64,000 nucleotides of DNA from Chitinasiproducens palmae (GTDB taxonomy: Bacteria; Pseudomonadota; Gammaproteobacteria; Burkholderiales; Burkholderiaceae), in the NCBI RefSeq assembly GCF_900095735.1, contig NZ_FNLO01000004.1:248001-312000 (forward strand), in the 5' to 3' direction. This document shows, piece by piece, positions 7,744 to 18,184 of this stretch. The position numbers and the translations under genes were made by a program. The first letter of the stretch is position 1; every line of letters starts with the position of its first letter. The notes below the pieces were generated by a model. That model saw only the letters and a program-made list of their open reading frames with translations, made no database searches and was not told the origin of the DNA.

Positions 7744-10611
7744 ATGGAAGAAATCCGCATCCGCGGCGCCCGCACCCACAACCTCAAAAACGTCAACCTC
7801 GACCTGCCTCGGCATCGTCTGGTCGTCGTGACGGGCCTGTCCGGCTCGGGCAAATCGTCGCTGGCGTTCGACACGCTCTACGCGGAAGGTCAGCGCCGCT
7901 ACGTCGAAAGCCTGTCGGCCTATGCGCGGCAGTTCCTGCAGTTGATGGAGAAGCCGGACGTCGATCTGATCGAGGGGCTGTCGCCGGCGATTTCGATCGA
8001 GCAGAAGGCGACGTCGCACAATCCGCGCTCGACGGTCGGCACCGTTACCGAAATCCACGACTACCTGCGGCTGCTGTTCGCGCGCGTCGGCACGCCCTAC
8101 TGCCCGGACCACCATGTGCCGCTGACGTCGCAGAGCGTCTCGCAGATGGTCGACGCGGCGCTGGCGCTGCCGGAAGACACGAAGCTGATGATCCTGGCGC
8201 CGGTCGTGTCGACCCGCAAGGGCGAGCACGCCGACCTGTTCGCCGAAATGCAGGCGCAGGGTTTCATCCGCTTCCGCATCCGCTCGGGCGGCGGCACGAC
8301 CAATGAAGGCGAGGCCCGCATCGTCGATGTCGACGACCTGCCCAAGCTGAAGAAGACCGAGAAGCATTCGATCGACGTGGTGATCGACCGGCTCAAGGTG
8401 CGCGCCGACGCGAAACAACGACTGGCGGAATCGTTCGAGACCGCGCTGAAGCTCGCCGACGGCCGCGCGGTCGCGCTGGAGATGGACAGCGGCCGCGAGC
8501 ACGTGTTCAGCTCGCGCTTCGCCTGCCCGATCTGCTCGTATTCGCTGCAGGAGCTGGAGCCGCGGCTGTTCTCGTTCAACAACCCGATGGGCGCATGCTC
8601 GCACTGCGACGGGCTCGGGCACATCACCTTCTTCGATCCGAAGCGGGTGGTCGCGCATCCGTCGCTGCCGTTGGCGTCGGGAGCCATCAAGGGCTGGGAC
8701 CGGCGCAACCAGTTCTACTACCAGATGCTGCTCAGCATCGCATCGCATTACGACTTCGACATCGAGCAGCCGTTCGAGGCGCTGGCCGAACCGATGCAGC
8801 AACTGCTGCTGTTCGGCTCGGGCAGCGACGAGATTCCGTTCGCCTACATGAACGAGCGCGGCCGCACGACGGTGCGCGCCCATGCGTTCGAGGGCATCAT
8901 CCCGAACCTGGAACGCCGCTACCGAGAGACCGATTCGGCGGCGGTGCGGGAAGAACTGGCGAAGTATCAGAACAACCAGGTCTGCCCGGTATGCGAAGGC
9001 ACGCGCCTGCGTCGCGAGGCCCGCAACGTGAAGATCGGCGACGGCGACGATGCGCGCGCGATCTACGAGGTCAGCGGCGTGCCGCTGCGCGACGCGCTCG
9101 GCTACTTCCAGCATCTGGAACTGAGCGGCGCGAAACGGGAAATCGCCGACAAGGTGGTCAAGGAGATCACCGCCCGGCTTACCTTCCTGAACAACGTCGG
9201 GCTCGACTACCTGTCGCTGGACCGCAGCGCGGAGACCCTGTCCGGCGGCGAGGCCCAGCGCATCCGGCTCGCCTCGCAGATCGGCTCGGGCCTGACCGGG
9301 GTGATGTACGTGCTCGACGAACCGTCGATCGGGCTGCACCAGCGCGACAACGACCGCCTGATCGGCACGCTGAAGCACCTGCGCGATCTCGGCAATTCGG
9401 TGGTGGTGGTCGAGCACGACGAGGACATGATCCGTGCGTCGGACTACGTGGTCGACATGGGGCCGGGCGCCGGCGTGCATGGCGGCATCGTGGTGGCGCA
9501 AGGCACCCCGAAGGAGATCGAGGCCAACGCGGCATCGCTTACCGGCCGCTATCTGGCGGGCGTCGAACGCATCCCGGTACCGGCCGAGCGGCGGCAGCCG
9601 GACCCCGAGCGCATGCTGCGCATCATCGAGGCCTACGGCAACAACCTGAAGCGGGTCTCGCTGAACCTGCCCGTCGGTCTGATGACCTGCGTGACCGGCG
9701 TATCCGGCTCCGGCAAGTCCACGCTGATCAACGACACGCTGTACCACGCGGTCGCCCAGCACCTGTACGGCTCGTCGACCGAACCCGCGCCGTTCGAGGC
9801 GATCGAGGGGCTGGATCATTTCGACAAGGTGATCAATGTCGACCAGTCGCCGATCGGCCGGACGCCGCGCTCGAATCCCGCCACCTACACCGGTCTGTTC
9901 ACGCCGATCCGCGACCTGTTCGCGAGCGTGCCGGCCGCGAAGGAACGCGGCTACGACCCCGGGCGCTTCTCGTTCAATGTGAAGGGCGGACGGTGCGAAG
10001 CCTGCCAGGGCGACGGCATGATCAAGGTCGAGATGCATTTCCTGCCCGACGTCTACGTGCCCTGCGACGTCTGCCATGGCGCGCGCTACAACCGGGAAAC
10101 GCTGGAGATCCGCTACAAGGACCGCAACATCCGGGAAGTGCTCGACATGACCATCGAGCAGGCGCATGACTTCTTCGCCGCGGTGCCGATCGTGCGGCGC
10201 AAGTTGAAGACGCTGCTCGACGTCGGTTTGGGCTATGTGCGCCTGGGTCAGTCGGCGACTACGCTGTCGGGCGGCGAGGCGCAACGCGTCAAGCTGTCAC
10301 TCGAATTGTCGAAGCGCGACACGGGCCGGACGCTGTACATTCTGGACGAACCGACCACCGGCCTGCATTTCCATGACATCGCACTGCTGCTGCAGGTGAT
10401 CCAGCGCCTGAGCGAACAGGGCAACACGGTGGTGATCATCGAGCACAATCTCGACGTCATCAAGGGCGCCGACTGGGTCGTGGATCTGGGCCCCGAAGGG
10501 GGCGCCGGCGGTGGTCAGATCATTGTGCAGGGCACCCCGGAACAGGTGGCCGCCTGTCCGGAAAGCTTCACCGGCAGGTATCTTGCTCCGCTCCTGCGCG
10601 CCGGCCGATGA
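7744..10611 (+). CDS. uvrA: excinuclease ABC subunit A
   Basis: 955-aa damage-recognition ATPase of nucleotide excision repair, acting as UvrA2B. Two ABC ATPase modules are seen: Walker [10 protein letters not shown] near residue 32 and GVSGSGKST near 655, and signatures [11 protein letters not shown] and [11 protein letters not shown]. Zinc-binding clusters are CPIC...CSHC in the first half and CEAC...CDVC in the second. Length matches the family. A TATAGT at 7704-7709 is a possible -10; I see no LexA box (CTGT-N8-ACAG) in the spacer, so SOS control is not supported by sight. Confidence 0.98.
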   Translation: MEEIRIRGARTHNLKNVNLDLPRHRLVVVTGLSGSGKSSLAFDTLYAEGQRRYVESLSAYARQFLQLMEKPDVDLIEGLSPAISIEQKATSHNPRSTVGTVTEIHDYLRLLFARVGTPYCPDHHVPLTSQSVSQMVDAALALPEDTKLMILAPVVSTRKGEHADLFAEMQAQGFIRFRIRSGGGTTNEGEARIVDVDDLPKLKKTEKHSIDVVIDRLKVRADAKQRLAESFETALKLADGRAVALEMDSGREHVFSSRFACPICSYSLQELEPRLFSFNNPMGACSHCDGLGHITFFDPKRVVAHPSLPLASGAIKGWDRRNQFYYQMLLSIASHYDFDIEQPFEALAEPMQQLLLFGSGSDEIPFAYMNERGRTTVRAHAFEGIIPNLERRYRETDSAAVREELAKYQNNQVCPVCEGTRLRREARNVKIGDGDDARAIYEVSGVPLRDALGYFQHLELSGAKREIADKVVKEITARLTFLNNVGLDYLSLDRSAETLSGGEAQRIRLASQIGSGLTGVMYVLDEPSIGLHQRDNDRLIGTLKHLRDLGNSVVVVEHDEDMIRASDYVVDMGPGAGVHGGIVVAQGTPKEIEANAASLTGRYLAGVERIPVPAERRQPDPERMLRIIEAYGNNLKRVSLNLPVGLMTCVTGVSGSGKSTLINDTLYHAVAQHLYGSSTEPAPFEAIEGLDHFDKVINVDQSPIGRTPRSNPATYTGLFTPIRDLFASVPAAKERGYDPGRFSFNVKGGRCEACQGDGMIKVEMHFLPDVYVPCDVCHGARYNRETLEIRYKDRNIREVLDMTIEQAHDFFAAVPIVRRKLKTLLDVGLGYVRLGQSATTLSGGEAQRVKLSLELSKRDTGRTLYILDEPTTGLHFHDIALLLQVIQRLSEQGNTVVIIEHNLDVIKGADWVVDLGPEGGAGGGQIIVQGTPEQVAACPESFTGRYLAPLLRAGR

Positions 10612-10711
10612 CACAGCGGCGCTTGGCATGGGTACTCAGGGGCGCAAAGCGCGTCGGATGGCGTGCCCGGCCAGCGCGCCGGCGCCCGCGTGAACCAGGA
10701 GAACGGAAAAG

Positions 10712-11755
10712 ATGACGGACGGTTCGGCACCGCGACATGCGGCAGGCGTGAGCCCACGCGCGCGTCTGTGGCTCGATGGGACCAGTTATGCGCTGGCGGG
10801 ATTCGGGCTCTTCATGGTGTTGTGGCTGCACCTGCTGCCGGGCCTGCTGGCGGGTCTGCTGGTCTATCAACTGGTGCACACGCTGGCGCCGCTGCTGGCG
10901 CGCCGGCTGTCCGGGCACCGTGCCCGCCTGATCGCCCTGGCCCTGCTGTCGGCGCTGATCGTCGGTGTGCTCACCGCCATCACGCTGTTGGCCATCGCGC
11001 ACTTCAAGGCGGACGCGGCGCACACCACCCGGCTGTTCGACAAGATGATGGAAATCGTCGATCAGGCCCGCGATCATCTGCCGGCCTGGGCCGATCAGTA
11101 CCTGCCCGACGACATCGACGACATGCGCGATACGCTGTCGACCTGGCTGCACGCGCACATGGGCACGCTGCAGCTGGCCGGCCGCGAGGCCGCGCGCGCG
11201 TTCGCCCACATCCTGATCGGCATGGTGCTGGGCGCAATCGTCGCGGTCGACGCGTCCGACCCGGCCTACCGTCGCCCGCTGGCTGCCGCGCTGATCACGC
11301 GTGTCAGCCGCGTGGCCGATGCATTCCGGCGGATCGTCTTCGCCCAGGTCAAGATTTCGCTGGTGAACACCGTGTTCACCGCGATCTTCCTGTTGGTCGC
11401 GCTGCCGCTGCTCGACGTGAAGCTGCCGCTTGCCAAAACGTTGGTCGCGCTGACCTTCGTGGTTGGCCTGCTGCCCGTGATCGGCAACCTGATCTCGAAC
11501 TCGCTGATCATCATCGCCGCGCTGTCGGTCGGTCTGCCGGTGACGATCGCGGCGCTGGTGTTCCTGGTGCTGATCCACAAGCTCGAGTACTTCCTCAACG
11601 CGCGCATCGTCGGTGGCGAAATCGAGGCCAAGGCGTGGGAGCTGCTGCTGGCGATGCTGCTGATGGAAGCGGCGTTCGGGCTGCCGGGCGTGGTCGCGGC
11701 GCCGATCTACTATGCCTACATGAAGCGCGAGTTGCGGATGCGCGGGCTGGTCTGA
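10712..11755 (+). CDS. AI-2E/PerM family transporter
   Basis: 347-aa polytopic membrane protein of the AI-2 exporter superfamily (PerM/TqsA-like). Hydrophobic segments lie at about 22-60, 70-95 and then 145-170, 205-340. The conserved tail has LPVIGNLISNSLIIIAAL and EYFLNARIVGGEIEAKAWELL, typical of the family. Some members export autoinducer-2, others act as Na+/H+ antiporters; the substrate here is not decidable. AGGAGAACGGAAAAG precedes the ATG. It is convergent with purU. Confidence 0.88.
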   Translation: MTDGSAPRHAAGVSPRARLWLDGTSYALAGFGLFMVLWLHLLPGLLAGLLVYQLVHTLAPLLARRLSGHRARLIALALLSALIVGVLTAITLLAIAHFKADAAHTTRLFDKMMEIVDQARDHLPAWADQYLPDDIDDMRDTLSTWLHAHMGTLQLAGREAARAFAHILIGMVLGAIVAVDASDPAYRRPLAAALITRVSRVADAFRRIVFAQVKISLVNTVFTAIFLLVALPLLDVKLPLAKTLVALTFVVGLLPVIGNLISNSLIIIAALSVGLPVTIAALVFLVLIHKLEYFLNARIVGGEIEAKAWELLLAMLLMEAAFGLPGVVAAPIYYAYMKRELRMRGLV

Positions 11756-11774
11756 GGCCGCGCATCCGGCGCCG

Positions 11775-12638
11775 TCACGGAAAGACGACGGTCTTGTGGC
11801 CGTTGATCAGCACGCGATGCTCGGCGTGCCACTTGACGGCGCGCGCCAGCGCCACGCACTCGACGTCGCGGCCGACCGCGGTCAACTGCTCGGGATCCAT
11901 GCTGTGGCCCACGCGCGCCACTTCCTGCTCGATGATCGGCCCTTCGTCGAGGTCGGTCGTCACATAGTGCGCGGTTGCGCCGATCAGCTTCACGCCCCGG
12001 TCGTACGCCTGGTAGTACGGCTTCGCTCCCTTGAAGCTGGGCAGGAACGAATGGTGAATATTGATCGCGCGGCCCGCCAGCGCGTCGCACAGCGCCGGCG
12101 ACAGAATCTGCATGTAACGCGCGAGCACGACCAGGTCGATCCGCTCCTGCTGCACCACTTCGAGCACCCGCGCCTCCTGCGCGGCCTTGGCCTGCGCGGT
12201 TCCGCCCAGCAGCGGGAAGTGGTGGAACGGGATGTCGTAGGTGGCGGCGAGCTGGTAGAAATCGCGGTGATTCGAGACGATGGCCGCGATTTCGATCGGC
12301 AACTGCCCGCTGCGATGACGGAACAGCAGGTCGTTCAGACAATGGCCGTGCTTCGAGACCATGATCATCACGCGCTGGCGCACCGCCTCGTCGTGCAACT
12401 GCCAGCGCATGCCGAAACTCTCGGCCAGCGGCGCGAACGCCGCGCGCAGTGCGTCGGAGTCGGCCGCACCGCCGGAGAAGTGCACCCGCATGAAGAAATC
12501 GCCGGTCAGTGCGTCGCCGAACTGCGCCGAATCGACGATGTTCGCGCTGCGCTCGGACAGGAAGCCGGAAACCGCATGGACGATGCCCGGTCTGTCCGCG
12601 CAGACCAGCGTCAGGATGAAACGGTGTTCGGTCGTCAT
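11775..12638 (-). CDS. purU: formyltetrahydrofolate deformylase
   Basis: 287 aa. PurU hydrolyses 10-formyl-THF to THF and formate, balancing one-carbon pools and feeding PurT. An N-terminal ACT-type regulatory domain (RFILTLVCADRPGIVHAVSGFL) covers about 1-85. The formyltransferase-like catalytic domain follows with SKHGHCLNDLLFRH, ARYMQILSP, NIHHSFLPSFKGAKPY and the catalytic Asp in ATAHYVTTDLDEGPIIEQ. The Nudix gene lies 15 bp upstream on the same strand, so they are probably co-transcribed. Confidence 0.96.
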   Translation of the reverse strand: MTTEHRFILTLVCADRPGIVHAVSGFLSERSANIVDSAQFGDALTGDFFMRVHFSGGAADSDALRAAFAPLAESFGMRWQLHDEAVRQRVMIMVSKHGHCLNDLLFRHRSGQLPIEIAAIVSNHRDFYQLAATYDIPFHHFPLLGGTAQAKAAQEARVLEVVQQERIDLVVLARYMQILSPALCDALAGRAINIHHSFLPSFKGAKPYYQAYDRGVKLIGATAHYVTTDLDEGPIIEQEVARVGHSMDPEQLTAVGRDVECVALARAVKWHAEHRVLINGHKTVVFP

Positions 12639-12653
12639 GACCCGATTCGACTC

Positions 12654-13571
12654 CTATCTGAAAAATGAGGCGCCGGCCGGCGGTGCCGGCGGCGCAAACA
12701 ATGCTTCATATGCGGGCGCGTCGCGCACACGCAGCCAACCGTGGCGCTGACAGCAATCGAGCGTGGCAATCGTCGCGTCCACCGTCATCGTGCCGCTGGC
12801 GATGATCTCGCCCAGGGCCGCGAGATCGACCTGCCGATGCTCGCTGACCTCGCCGTCCTGCGCGCTCGGCGCGAAACCCGCGGGCAACGCGATGTCGAAG
12901 ATGAACAGCTGCTCGACCTGCGTACCTTGCTCGACCTCGTTCAGGATGTATGCGCTTCGTCCCACCATCGCGCGTTCGGTCACCGTCTCCGGCAATCCCG
13001 ACTCCTCCCACGCTTCCTTGACCAGCGCTTCGGTCACGCCGTAACCCCACGCGATGCCGCCGCCCACCAGATTGTCCAGCATGCCGGGATCGGTCGGCTT
13101 GGCCAGGCTGCGCCGCGCGATCCACAACGATGGCGCCGGGTCCGCCGCGGTACCGGGCGATTCATCGGCCCCGCCGGGCAAGACCACGCCGTTCGCGTGC
13201 ACCGCATAGGTGGCGATGCCGAAGAAGCGCGCCGCGGCCCGCTCGATCAGCGCGAATGGCACCGCCTCGAAACGGTTGCGGATCGCGTAGATCTCGTCGC
13301 GCCAACCGCGTAGCCTGCCAACGTCCAGCAAGCCGACCGCGGCTTCCTGCAGGGCGGCGCTGCGCGCGTCCGGCGTCTCGAAACGCGGCGCCAGCAGCAC
13401 GACGCCGCCGCGCTGCTCGAACAACGCCGGCCAGCGCTGCAACAGGCGCGCGTCGTCCTCGCGCAGCCAGCCAACCTGCGCATCGCCGATCACGAACGGC
13501 CGGTGCCGCGCAACGTCGAAACGACGCGCCGCCGCCACGCATGGCGGCGTATCAAGCTCAAGCCCGCGCAT
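12654..13571 (-). CDS. Nudix hydrolase with DUF4743 N-domain
   Basis: 305 aa. The first ~125 residues match the DUF4743 type of N-domain; the C-terminal half is a Nudix fold with the box GGGIAWGYGVTEALVKEAWEESGL. In the REUxEE core Lys stands for Arg (KEAWEE). Fungal and plant relatives hydrolyse oxidised thiamine diphosphate, so nucleotide or thiamine-phosphate clean-up is possible but unproven. A start at 13571 is supported by GGAGG 5 nt upstream; a GTG at 13592 is less likely. Between purU and apt on the same strand. Confidence 0.85.
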   Translation of the reverse strand: MRGLELDTPPCVAAARRFDVARHRPFVIGDAQVGWLREDDARLLQRWPALFEQRGGVVLLAPRFETPDARSAALQEAAVGLLDVGRLRGWRDEIYAIRNRFEAVPFALIERAAARFFGIATYAVHANGVVLPGGADESPGTAADPAPSLWIARRSLAKPTDPGMLDNLVGGGIAWGYGVTEALVKEAWEESGLPETVTERAMVGRSAYILNEVEQGTQVEQLFIFDIALPAGFAPSAQDGEVSEHRQVDLAALGEIIASGTMTVDATIATLDCCQRHGWLRVRDAPAYEALFAPPAPPAGASFFR

Positions 13572-13628
13572 CGCTGCCTCCGTAGGTCGCACCGCCGGCG
13601 CGCATCTTACCGCATCGGCCCAACCGCA

Positions 13629-14231
13629 TCAGTGCCCCGCGAAATCGCACAGCGTGAACAGCGGCAGGCCGGCGGCCTGCAGGCGCGCCGCGCCGCCCAG
13701 CTCGGGCAGGCGCACGATCGCGCCGCCTTCGACGACATCGGCGCCAAGCCGGCGCAGCAGGTTCAGCGCCGCCATCATGGTGCCGCCGGTCGCGATCAGG
13801 TCGTCGATCAGCAAGACCCGCTCGCCCGGCGCGCACGCATCCGCATGAATTTCGACGGTCGCGGTGCCGTATTCGAGTTGGTACTGTTCCTCGACCGTGC
13901 GCCACGGCAGCTTGCCCTTCTTGCGCACCGGGATGAAGCCGGCGCCGATCGCCAGCGCGATGGCCGGCGCCAGGATGAACCCGCGCGCTTCCAAGCCCGC
14001 GACATGGGCGATGCCCGCGTTCCGATAGCGATCCGCGAAGGCGCCGACGATCGCGGCGAGCGTGCCGGCGTCGGCCAGCAGCGGCGTGATGTCGCGGAAC
14101 TGCACGCCGGGGGCCGGCCAGTCGGGCACGGTGCGGGTCTTGCCGATCAGTTCGGCAGCCAGCGCGGCGCGGCGCGCATCATCGGGCGCGGCGAGCCGGA
14201 AGCGGTCCGACGTGTCGAGATTGTCAGTCAT
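13629..14231 (-). CDS. apt: adenine phosphoribosyltransferase
   Basis: 200 aa, slightly longer than the ~180-aa family norm. It makes AMP from adenine and PRPP in purine salvage. FRDITPLL, the GLEARGFIL segment, the KLPWRT loop and the PRPP-binding motif [17 protein letters not shown] are all present. Transcribed toward the Nudix and purU genes with a 57-bp gap. The Kef-type gene ends 171 bp upstream on the same strand, and the spacer has GC-rich inverted repeats. Confidence 0.96.
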   Translation of the reverse strand: MTDNLDTSDRFRLAAPDDARRAALAAELIGKTRTVPDWPAPGVQFRDITPLLADAGTLAAIVGAFADRYRNAGIAHVAGLEARGFILAPAIALAIGAGFIPVRKKGKLPWRTVEEQYQLEYGTATVEIHADACAPGERVLLIDDLIATGGTMMAALNLLRRLGADVVEGGAIVRLPELGGAARLQAAGLPLFTLCDFAGH

Positions 14232-14402
14232 GGGAAGCCATATTCAAGGGCCGTTGGGCCGTATCGGATGCGCGCCGCGCGGTTGGCGCGCGGCGGTCGC
14301 ACAATGCAACAGGCGGCGGACCGGGTGCATCGAGCGGCGCGCGCATGCAGCCGGCCGCACGGGGTCCGGCCGCGGGCAGGCCGGAGCAGGCCGGGCGGCG
14401 CG

Positions 14403-16385
14403 TCAGCCGTCGCGTGCGCTCAGACGGGCCTCGGCGTCGGCCAGGGCTTCCGGGGTACCGCGCAGCACGACGATGTCGCCGGCGCGCAGCCTCGCGTCCG
14501 GACCCGGCTCGCCGCCGCGGATCCCGCGCCGGCGCAATGCCGTGACCGCGACGTCCAATGCGCCGAGGTCGAGTTCGCCGAGCGTCTTGCCGACCGCGCC
14601 GGCCTGCGCGTCGATCTGTATCGATTGTAGCCTGACCCGTTCCCCGTCCGTGTCGCCCTCGTCGTCCGAGCCGTGGAAATAGCCGCGCAACATGCTGTAG
14701 CGCGCGTCGCGCATCTCCTCGACCCGTCGCACCACCCGGCGCATCGGGATGCCCATCATCACCAGCATGTGCGAGGCGAGCATCAGACTGCCCTCGACGA
14801 TTTCCGGGATGACTTCGGTGGCGCCGGCCGCGAGCAGCTTTTCGAGCGACGCATCGTCGACGGTGCGCACCACCACCGGCAATGCGCGATTCAATTCCTG
14901 CACGCCCGACAACACGCGCAGCGCCGACGGTACATTGGCGTAGGTGATGGCAAGCGCGCCCGCCCGCTGGATGCCGGCGGCGGTCAATGCCTCGCGGCGG
15001 CCCGCGTCGCCGAAGACCACCGATTCGCCGGCCGCCGCCGCGGCCCGCACGCGATCCGGGTCGAGGTCGAGCGCCACGTACGCGATGCCTTCCTGGTCGA
15101 GCATGCGCGCGAGATTCTGCCCGGCCCGGCCATAGCCGCAGATGATCACGTGGTTGCTGGTCTTGATCGTCTGCGTTGCGATGCGCGTCATCTGCAGCGC
15201 CTGCGCGAGCCAGTCGGTGGAGGACAGCCGCATCGCGATGCGGTCGGCATTCTGGATCATGAACGGTGCGGCCAGCATCGACAACAGCATCGCGGCGAGC
15301 GTCGCCTCCGCCACGACCGGCTCCAGCAGCCCGCGTTCAAGACTCAGGTTGAGCAGCACGAAGCCGAACTCGCCGGCCTGCGCGAGGCCCAGGCCGGTGC
15401 GGATCGCCACCCCACCGCTGGCGCCGAACGCGCGCGCCAGGCCAACGATGAGCGCCAGCTTGAACAGGATCGGCAACACGAACAGGCCGAGCACGGCGAA
15501 TGGATGGTGCAGCACGACCGCCGGATCGAGCAGCATGCCGGTGGTCACGAAGAACAGACCGAGCAGCACGTCCCGGAACGGCTTGATGTCCTCTTCGACA
15601 TGGTGCCGGTACGGCGTCTCAGAAATCAGCATGCCGGCAACGAAGGCGCCCAGCGCCATCGACAGGCCCAGTTGCTCGGTGATGAACGCCGCGCCGAGCG
15701 TGACCAGCAGCAGGTTCAGCATGAACAGTTCTTGCGAGCGGCGCCGCGCCACCAGTTCGAACCAACGGCGCAACAGGCGCTGCCCCACGAACAGCACGAT
15801 CGCCAACGTGATGCCGATCTTCACCGCGGCCAGCCCGAGTGCCGCGGCGATGTCGCCGGTGCCGCGCCCCAGCGCCGCGACCACGATCAGCAGCGGAACC
15901 ACGGCCAGGTCCTGGAACAGCAGCACGCCGATGATGTTGCGGCCGTGCTCGGCTTCCAGCTCGAAGCGGTCGCTGAGCATCTTGCTGACGATGGCCGTCG
16001 AGGACATCGCGAACGCCGCGCCGAGCGCGAGCAATGCCTGCCAGGACATGCCGGTCCAGCGCGACAGGCCCAGCCCGATCGTCATCGTGGCGAGCAGGCA
16101 GCCGACCACCTGCGCGAGCCCGAGACCGAACACGATGCGACGCATCGCGCGCAGCCGGCTGAGCGAGAACTCCAGACCGACCGAGAACATCAGAAAGACG
16201 ATGCCGAACTCCGCCAGGGACTCGACGCGTTGCGGCGCGTCGATCAGCGCGAACGCGTGCGGTCCGATCAGGATGCCGACGCTGAGGTAGCCGAGCATCG
16301 GCGGCAGATTCAGGCTGCGGAACAGCACGACGCCGACGACGCTGGCCAACAACAGGAGCAGGGTCAGTTCGAGCGGCGAAATCAT
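14403..16385 (-). CDS. Kef-type monovalent cation/proton antiporter
   Basis: 660 aa. Residues 1-385 form a CPA2 antiporter membrane domain (MISPLELTLLLLLASVVGVVLF, LPPMLGYLSVGILIGPHAFALI, EFGIVFLMFSVGLEFS). An RCK/TrkA-N domain follows with the Rossmann motif HVIICGYGRAGQNLARML. The last ~85 residues form a TrkA-C domain (VGKTLGELDLG ... LRAGDIVVLRGT). It resembles YbaL/KefB; K+ efflux coupled to H+ is the family role, and glutathione-adduct gating is not established here. The ATG at 16385 gives the correct N-terminus; the open frame continues upstream without a fit. Divergent from kdsD. Confidence 0.9.
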   Translation of the reverse strand: MISPLELTLLLLLASVVGVVLFRSLNLPPMLGYLSVGILIGPHAFALIDAPQRVESLAEFGIVFLMFSVGLEFSLSRLRAMRRIVFGLGLAQVVGCLLATMTIGLGLSRWTGMSWQALLALGAAFAMSSTAIVSKMLSDRFELEAEHGRNIIGVLLFQDLAVVPLLIVVAALGRGTGDIAAALGLAAVKIGITLAIVLFVGQRLLRRWFELVARRRSQELFMLNLLLVTLGAAFITEQLGLSMALGAFVAGMLISETPYRHHVEEDIKPFRDVLLGLFFVTTGMLLDPAVVLHHPFAVLGLFVLPILFKLALIVGLARAFGASGGVAIRTGLGLAQAGEFGFVLLNLSLERGLLEPVVAEATLAAMLLSMLAAPFMIQNADRIAMRLSSTDWLAQALQMTRIATQTIKTSNHVIICGYGRAGQNLARMLDQEGIAYVALDLDPDRVRAAAAAGESVVFGDAGRREALTAAGIQRAGALAITYANVPSALRVLSGVQELNRALPVVVRTVDDASLEKLLAAGATEVIPEIVEGSLMLASHMLVMMGIPMRRVVRRVEEMRDARYSMLRGYFHGSDDEGDTDGERVRLQSIQIDAQAGAVGKTLGELDLGALDVAVTALRRRGIRGGEPGPDARLRAGDIVVLRGTPEALADAEARLSARDG

Positions 16386-16604
16386 GGCGGGTCGCGAAAG
16401 CGTTGAGCGGGGAACGAAGGCACCGCGCACGCGGCACGCGAACGGTGTCGGCGGCGGGCTCGCGACAGGCAAAAAGCACCTGCGCGTGCCGCGCGGCCCG
16501 CGCGTCGGAGCGCGCGGCGGCGGCACGACAATGCGGCGATGACAGCGTGCAAAGCGCGGCGCGCAGGGGCGCCGGCACGCCCCTGAGCCAGCGGACGCCT
16601 TTGA

Positions 16605-16616
16605 TATACTCCGCGC
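16605..16616 (+). promoter_or_regulatory. -10 element abutting the kdsD start
   Basis: TATACT at 16605-16610 is followed by only 6 nt before the kdsD ATG at 16617. If this is the true -10, the transcript would begin at or next to the start codon and be leaderless. No good -35 is visible 16-18 bp upstream, so the call is tentative. Confidence 0.35.
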
Positions 16617-17600
16617 ATGATAGCGAAATTCAATGGCGATCGCGCTCTCGACCTCGCGCGCGACGTGTTGTCGATCGAGGCGGACGCGGTACGCGACCTT
16701 GCCTCGGCCATCGACGGCGCCTTTGTCGAGGCGGTCGCGCTGCTGCTCGACTGCGCCGGCCGCGTGGTCGTTTCCGGGATGGGCAAGTCCGGCCACATCG
16801 CGCGCAAGGTCGCCGCGACCCTGGCCAGTACCGGCACGCCCGCGTTCTTCGTGCACCCCGCCGAGGCCAGCCATGGCGACCTCGGCATGGTGACCGGCGC
16901 CGACGTGTTCATCGCGCTGTCGAACTCCGGCGAGACCGAGGAACTGCTGCGCATCATGCCGCTGATCAAGCGGCTCGGCGCGCGGCTGATCGCCCTGACC
17001 GGCCAGCCGGCGTCGAGCCTCGCGAAGCTGGCCGACGTGCATCTGCCGGTGGTGGTCGCGAAGGAAGCCTGCCCGCTCAATCTGGCGCCAACGGCCAGCA
17101 CCACCGCCGCGCTCGCGCTGGGTGACGCGCTGGCGCTCGCGGTGCTGGATGCGCGCGGCTTCGGCGCCGACGATTTCGCCCGCTCGCATCCCGGCGGCGC
17201 GCTTGGCCGGCGTTTGCTGACCTATGTGTCGGATGTGATGCGCACCGGCGACGCGGTGCCCTCGGTCGGCACCAATGCCAGCGTCGCCGAGGCCCTTTTC
17301 GAGATCACCGACAAGCGTCTCGGCATGACCGCGGTGATCGATGAGACGCGCCGTGTCGTGGGCATCTTCACCGATGGCGACCTGCGCCGCATTCTGGCCA
17401 GCGAAGGCGACTTCAGGCAGCGCCCGCTCGTCGACGTGATGACGCGTGCGCCGCGCACGATCGGCGCGTCGCAACTCGCCACCGAAGCGCTGGAGATCAT
17501 GGAACGTCATCGTATCAACCAGGTGCTGGTGACCGACGCCGATGGCGTGCTGATCGGCGCGCTGAACATGCACGACCTGTTCGCGGCGAAGGTGATCTGA
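16617..17600 (+). CDS. kdsD: D-arabinose 5-phosphate isomerase
   Basis: 327 aa, KpsF/GutQ family. It converts ribulose 5-phosphate to arabinose 5-phosphate, the first step to KDO for lipopolysaccharide. A SIS domain at about 35-180 has GMGKSGHIARK, HPAEASHGDLGM and SNSGETEELL. Two CBS repeats fill 205-327 (VMRTGDAVPSV ... VIDETRRVVGIFTDGDLRRIL; VMTRAPRTIG ... LNMHDLF). First gene of kdsD-kdsC-lptC-lptA-lptB, with its stop overlapping the kdsC start. Confidence 0.96.
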   Translation: MIAKFNGDRALDLARDVLSIEADAVRDLASAIDGAFVEAVALLLDCAGRVVVSGMGKSGHIARKVAATLASTGTPAFFVHPAEASHGDLGMVTGADVFIALSNSGETEELLRIMPLIKRLGARLIALTGQPASSLAKLADVHLPVVVAKEACPLNLAPTASTTAALALGDALALAVLDARGFGADDFARSHPGGALGRRLLTYVSDVMRTGDAVPSVGTNASVAEALFEITDKRLGMTAVIDETRRVVGIFTDGDLRRILASEGDFRQRPLVDVMTRAPRTIGASQLATEALEIMERHRINQVLVTDADGVLIGALNMHDLFAAKVI

Positions 17601-18184
17601 TGACAACGCTGACGGCACCGGCCACGCCCGACCACGCGGACTGCATGCGCCGCGCGGCGGCGGTCGAGCTGATGATCTTCGACGTGGACGGGGTCCTGAC
17701 CGACGGCCGCGTGTACTTCGGCGCCGAGGGCGAGATGCTCAAGGCCTTCAACATTCTCGACGGCCAGGGCATCAAGCTGCTGCAGCGCGCCGGCATCCGC
17801 ACCGCGCTGATCACCGGCCGGCGCTCGCCGATGGTCGCGCGCCGCGCGGCCGAACTGGGCATCGATCATGTCGCGCAGGGCATCGGCGACAAACGCGCGG
17901 CCCTCGATACACTGCTCGCGGAATGCGGGCTGACGCCGGCGCAGGCCGGACACATGGGCGACGACTGGCCGGATCTGCCGGTGATGTGCTGCGTGGGCTT
18001 CGCGGCCTGCCCCGCCAACGCACACGCTGCGGTGGCGGCGCGCGCGCACTTCCGCACGGCGCGCAGCGGCGGCCATGGCGCGGTGCGCGACGTGTGCGAC
18101 CTGCTGCTGCAGGCGCGCGGCGTCTACGACACGCTGCTCGACGCCTATTGCCGGCCTGGCGCCGGCGACGGAGCGCAGCGATGA
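17600..18184 (+). CDS. kdsC: KDO 8-phosphate phosphatase
   Basis: 194-aa HAD-superfamily phosphatase (C0 cap-less, tetrameric type). It removes phosphate from KDO-8-P. The nucleophile motif is IFDVDGVLTDGRVYF, followed by ILDGQGIKLL, ALITGRRSPMV and the metal-binding GDDWPDLPVM. The start overlaps the kdsD stop by one base and its own stop overlaps the lptC ATG, pointing to tight translational coupling. Confidence 0.96.
   Translation: MTTLTAPATPDHADCMRRAAAVELMIFDVDGVLTDGRVYFGAEGEMLKAFNILDGQGIKLLQRAGIRTALITGRRSPMVARRAAELGIDHVAQGIGDKRAALDTLLAECGLTPAQAGHMGDDWPDLPVMCCVGFAACPANAHAAVAARAHFRTARSGGHGAVRDVCDLLLQARGVYDTLLDAYCRPGAGDGAQR

Noticed and set aside
7741-10284. 847-aa minus-strand ORF opposite uvrA
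   Set aside because: Antisense shadow of a long GC-rich gene; His/Arg/Gln-rich composition and no recognisable domain, while uvrA is unmistakable.
14403-17618. 1071-aa minus-strand frame including the Kef-type gene
   Set aside because: The first ~410 codons lie antisense to kdsD and have no family similarity; the gene starts at 16385 with MISPLEL.
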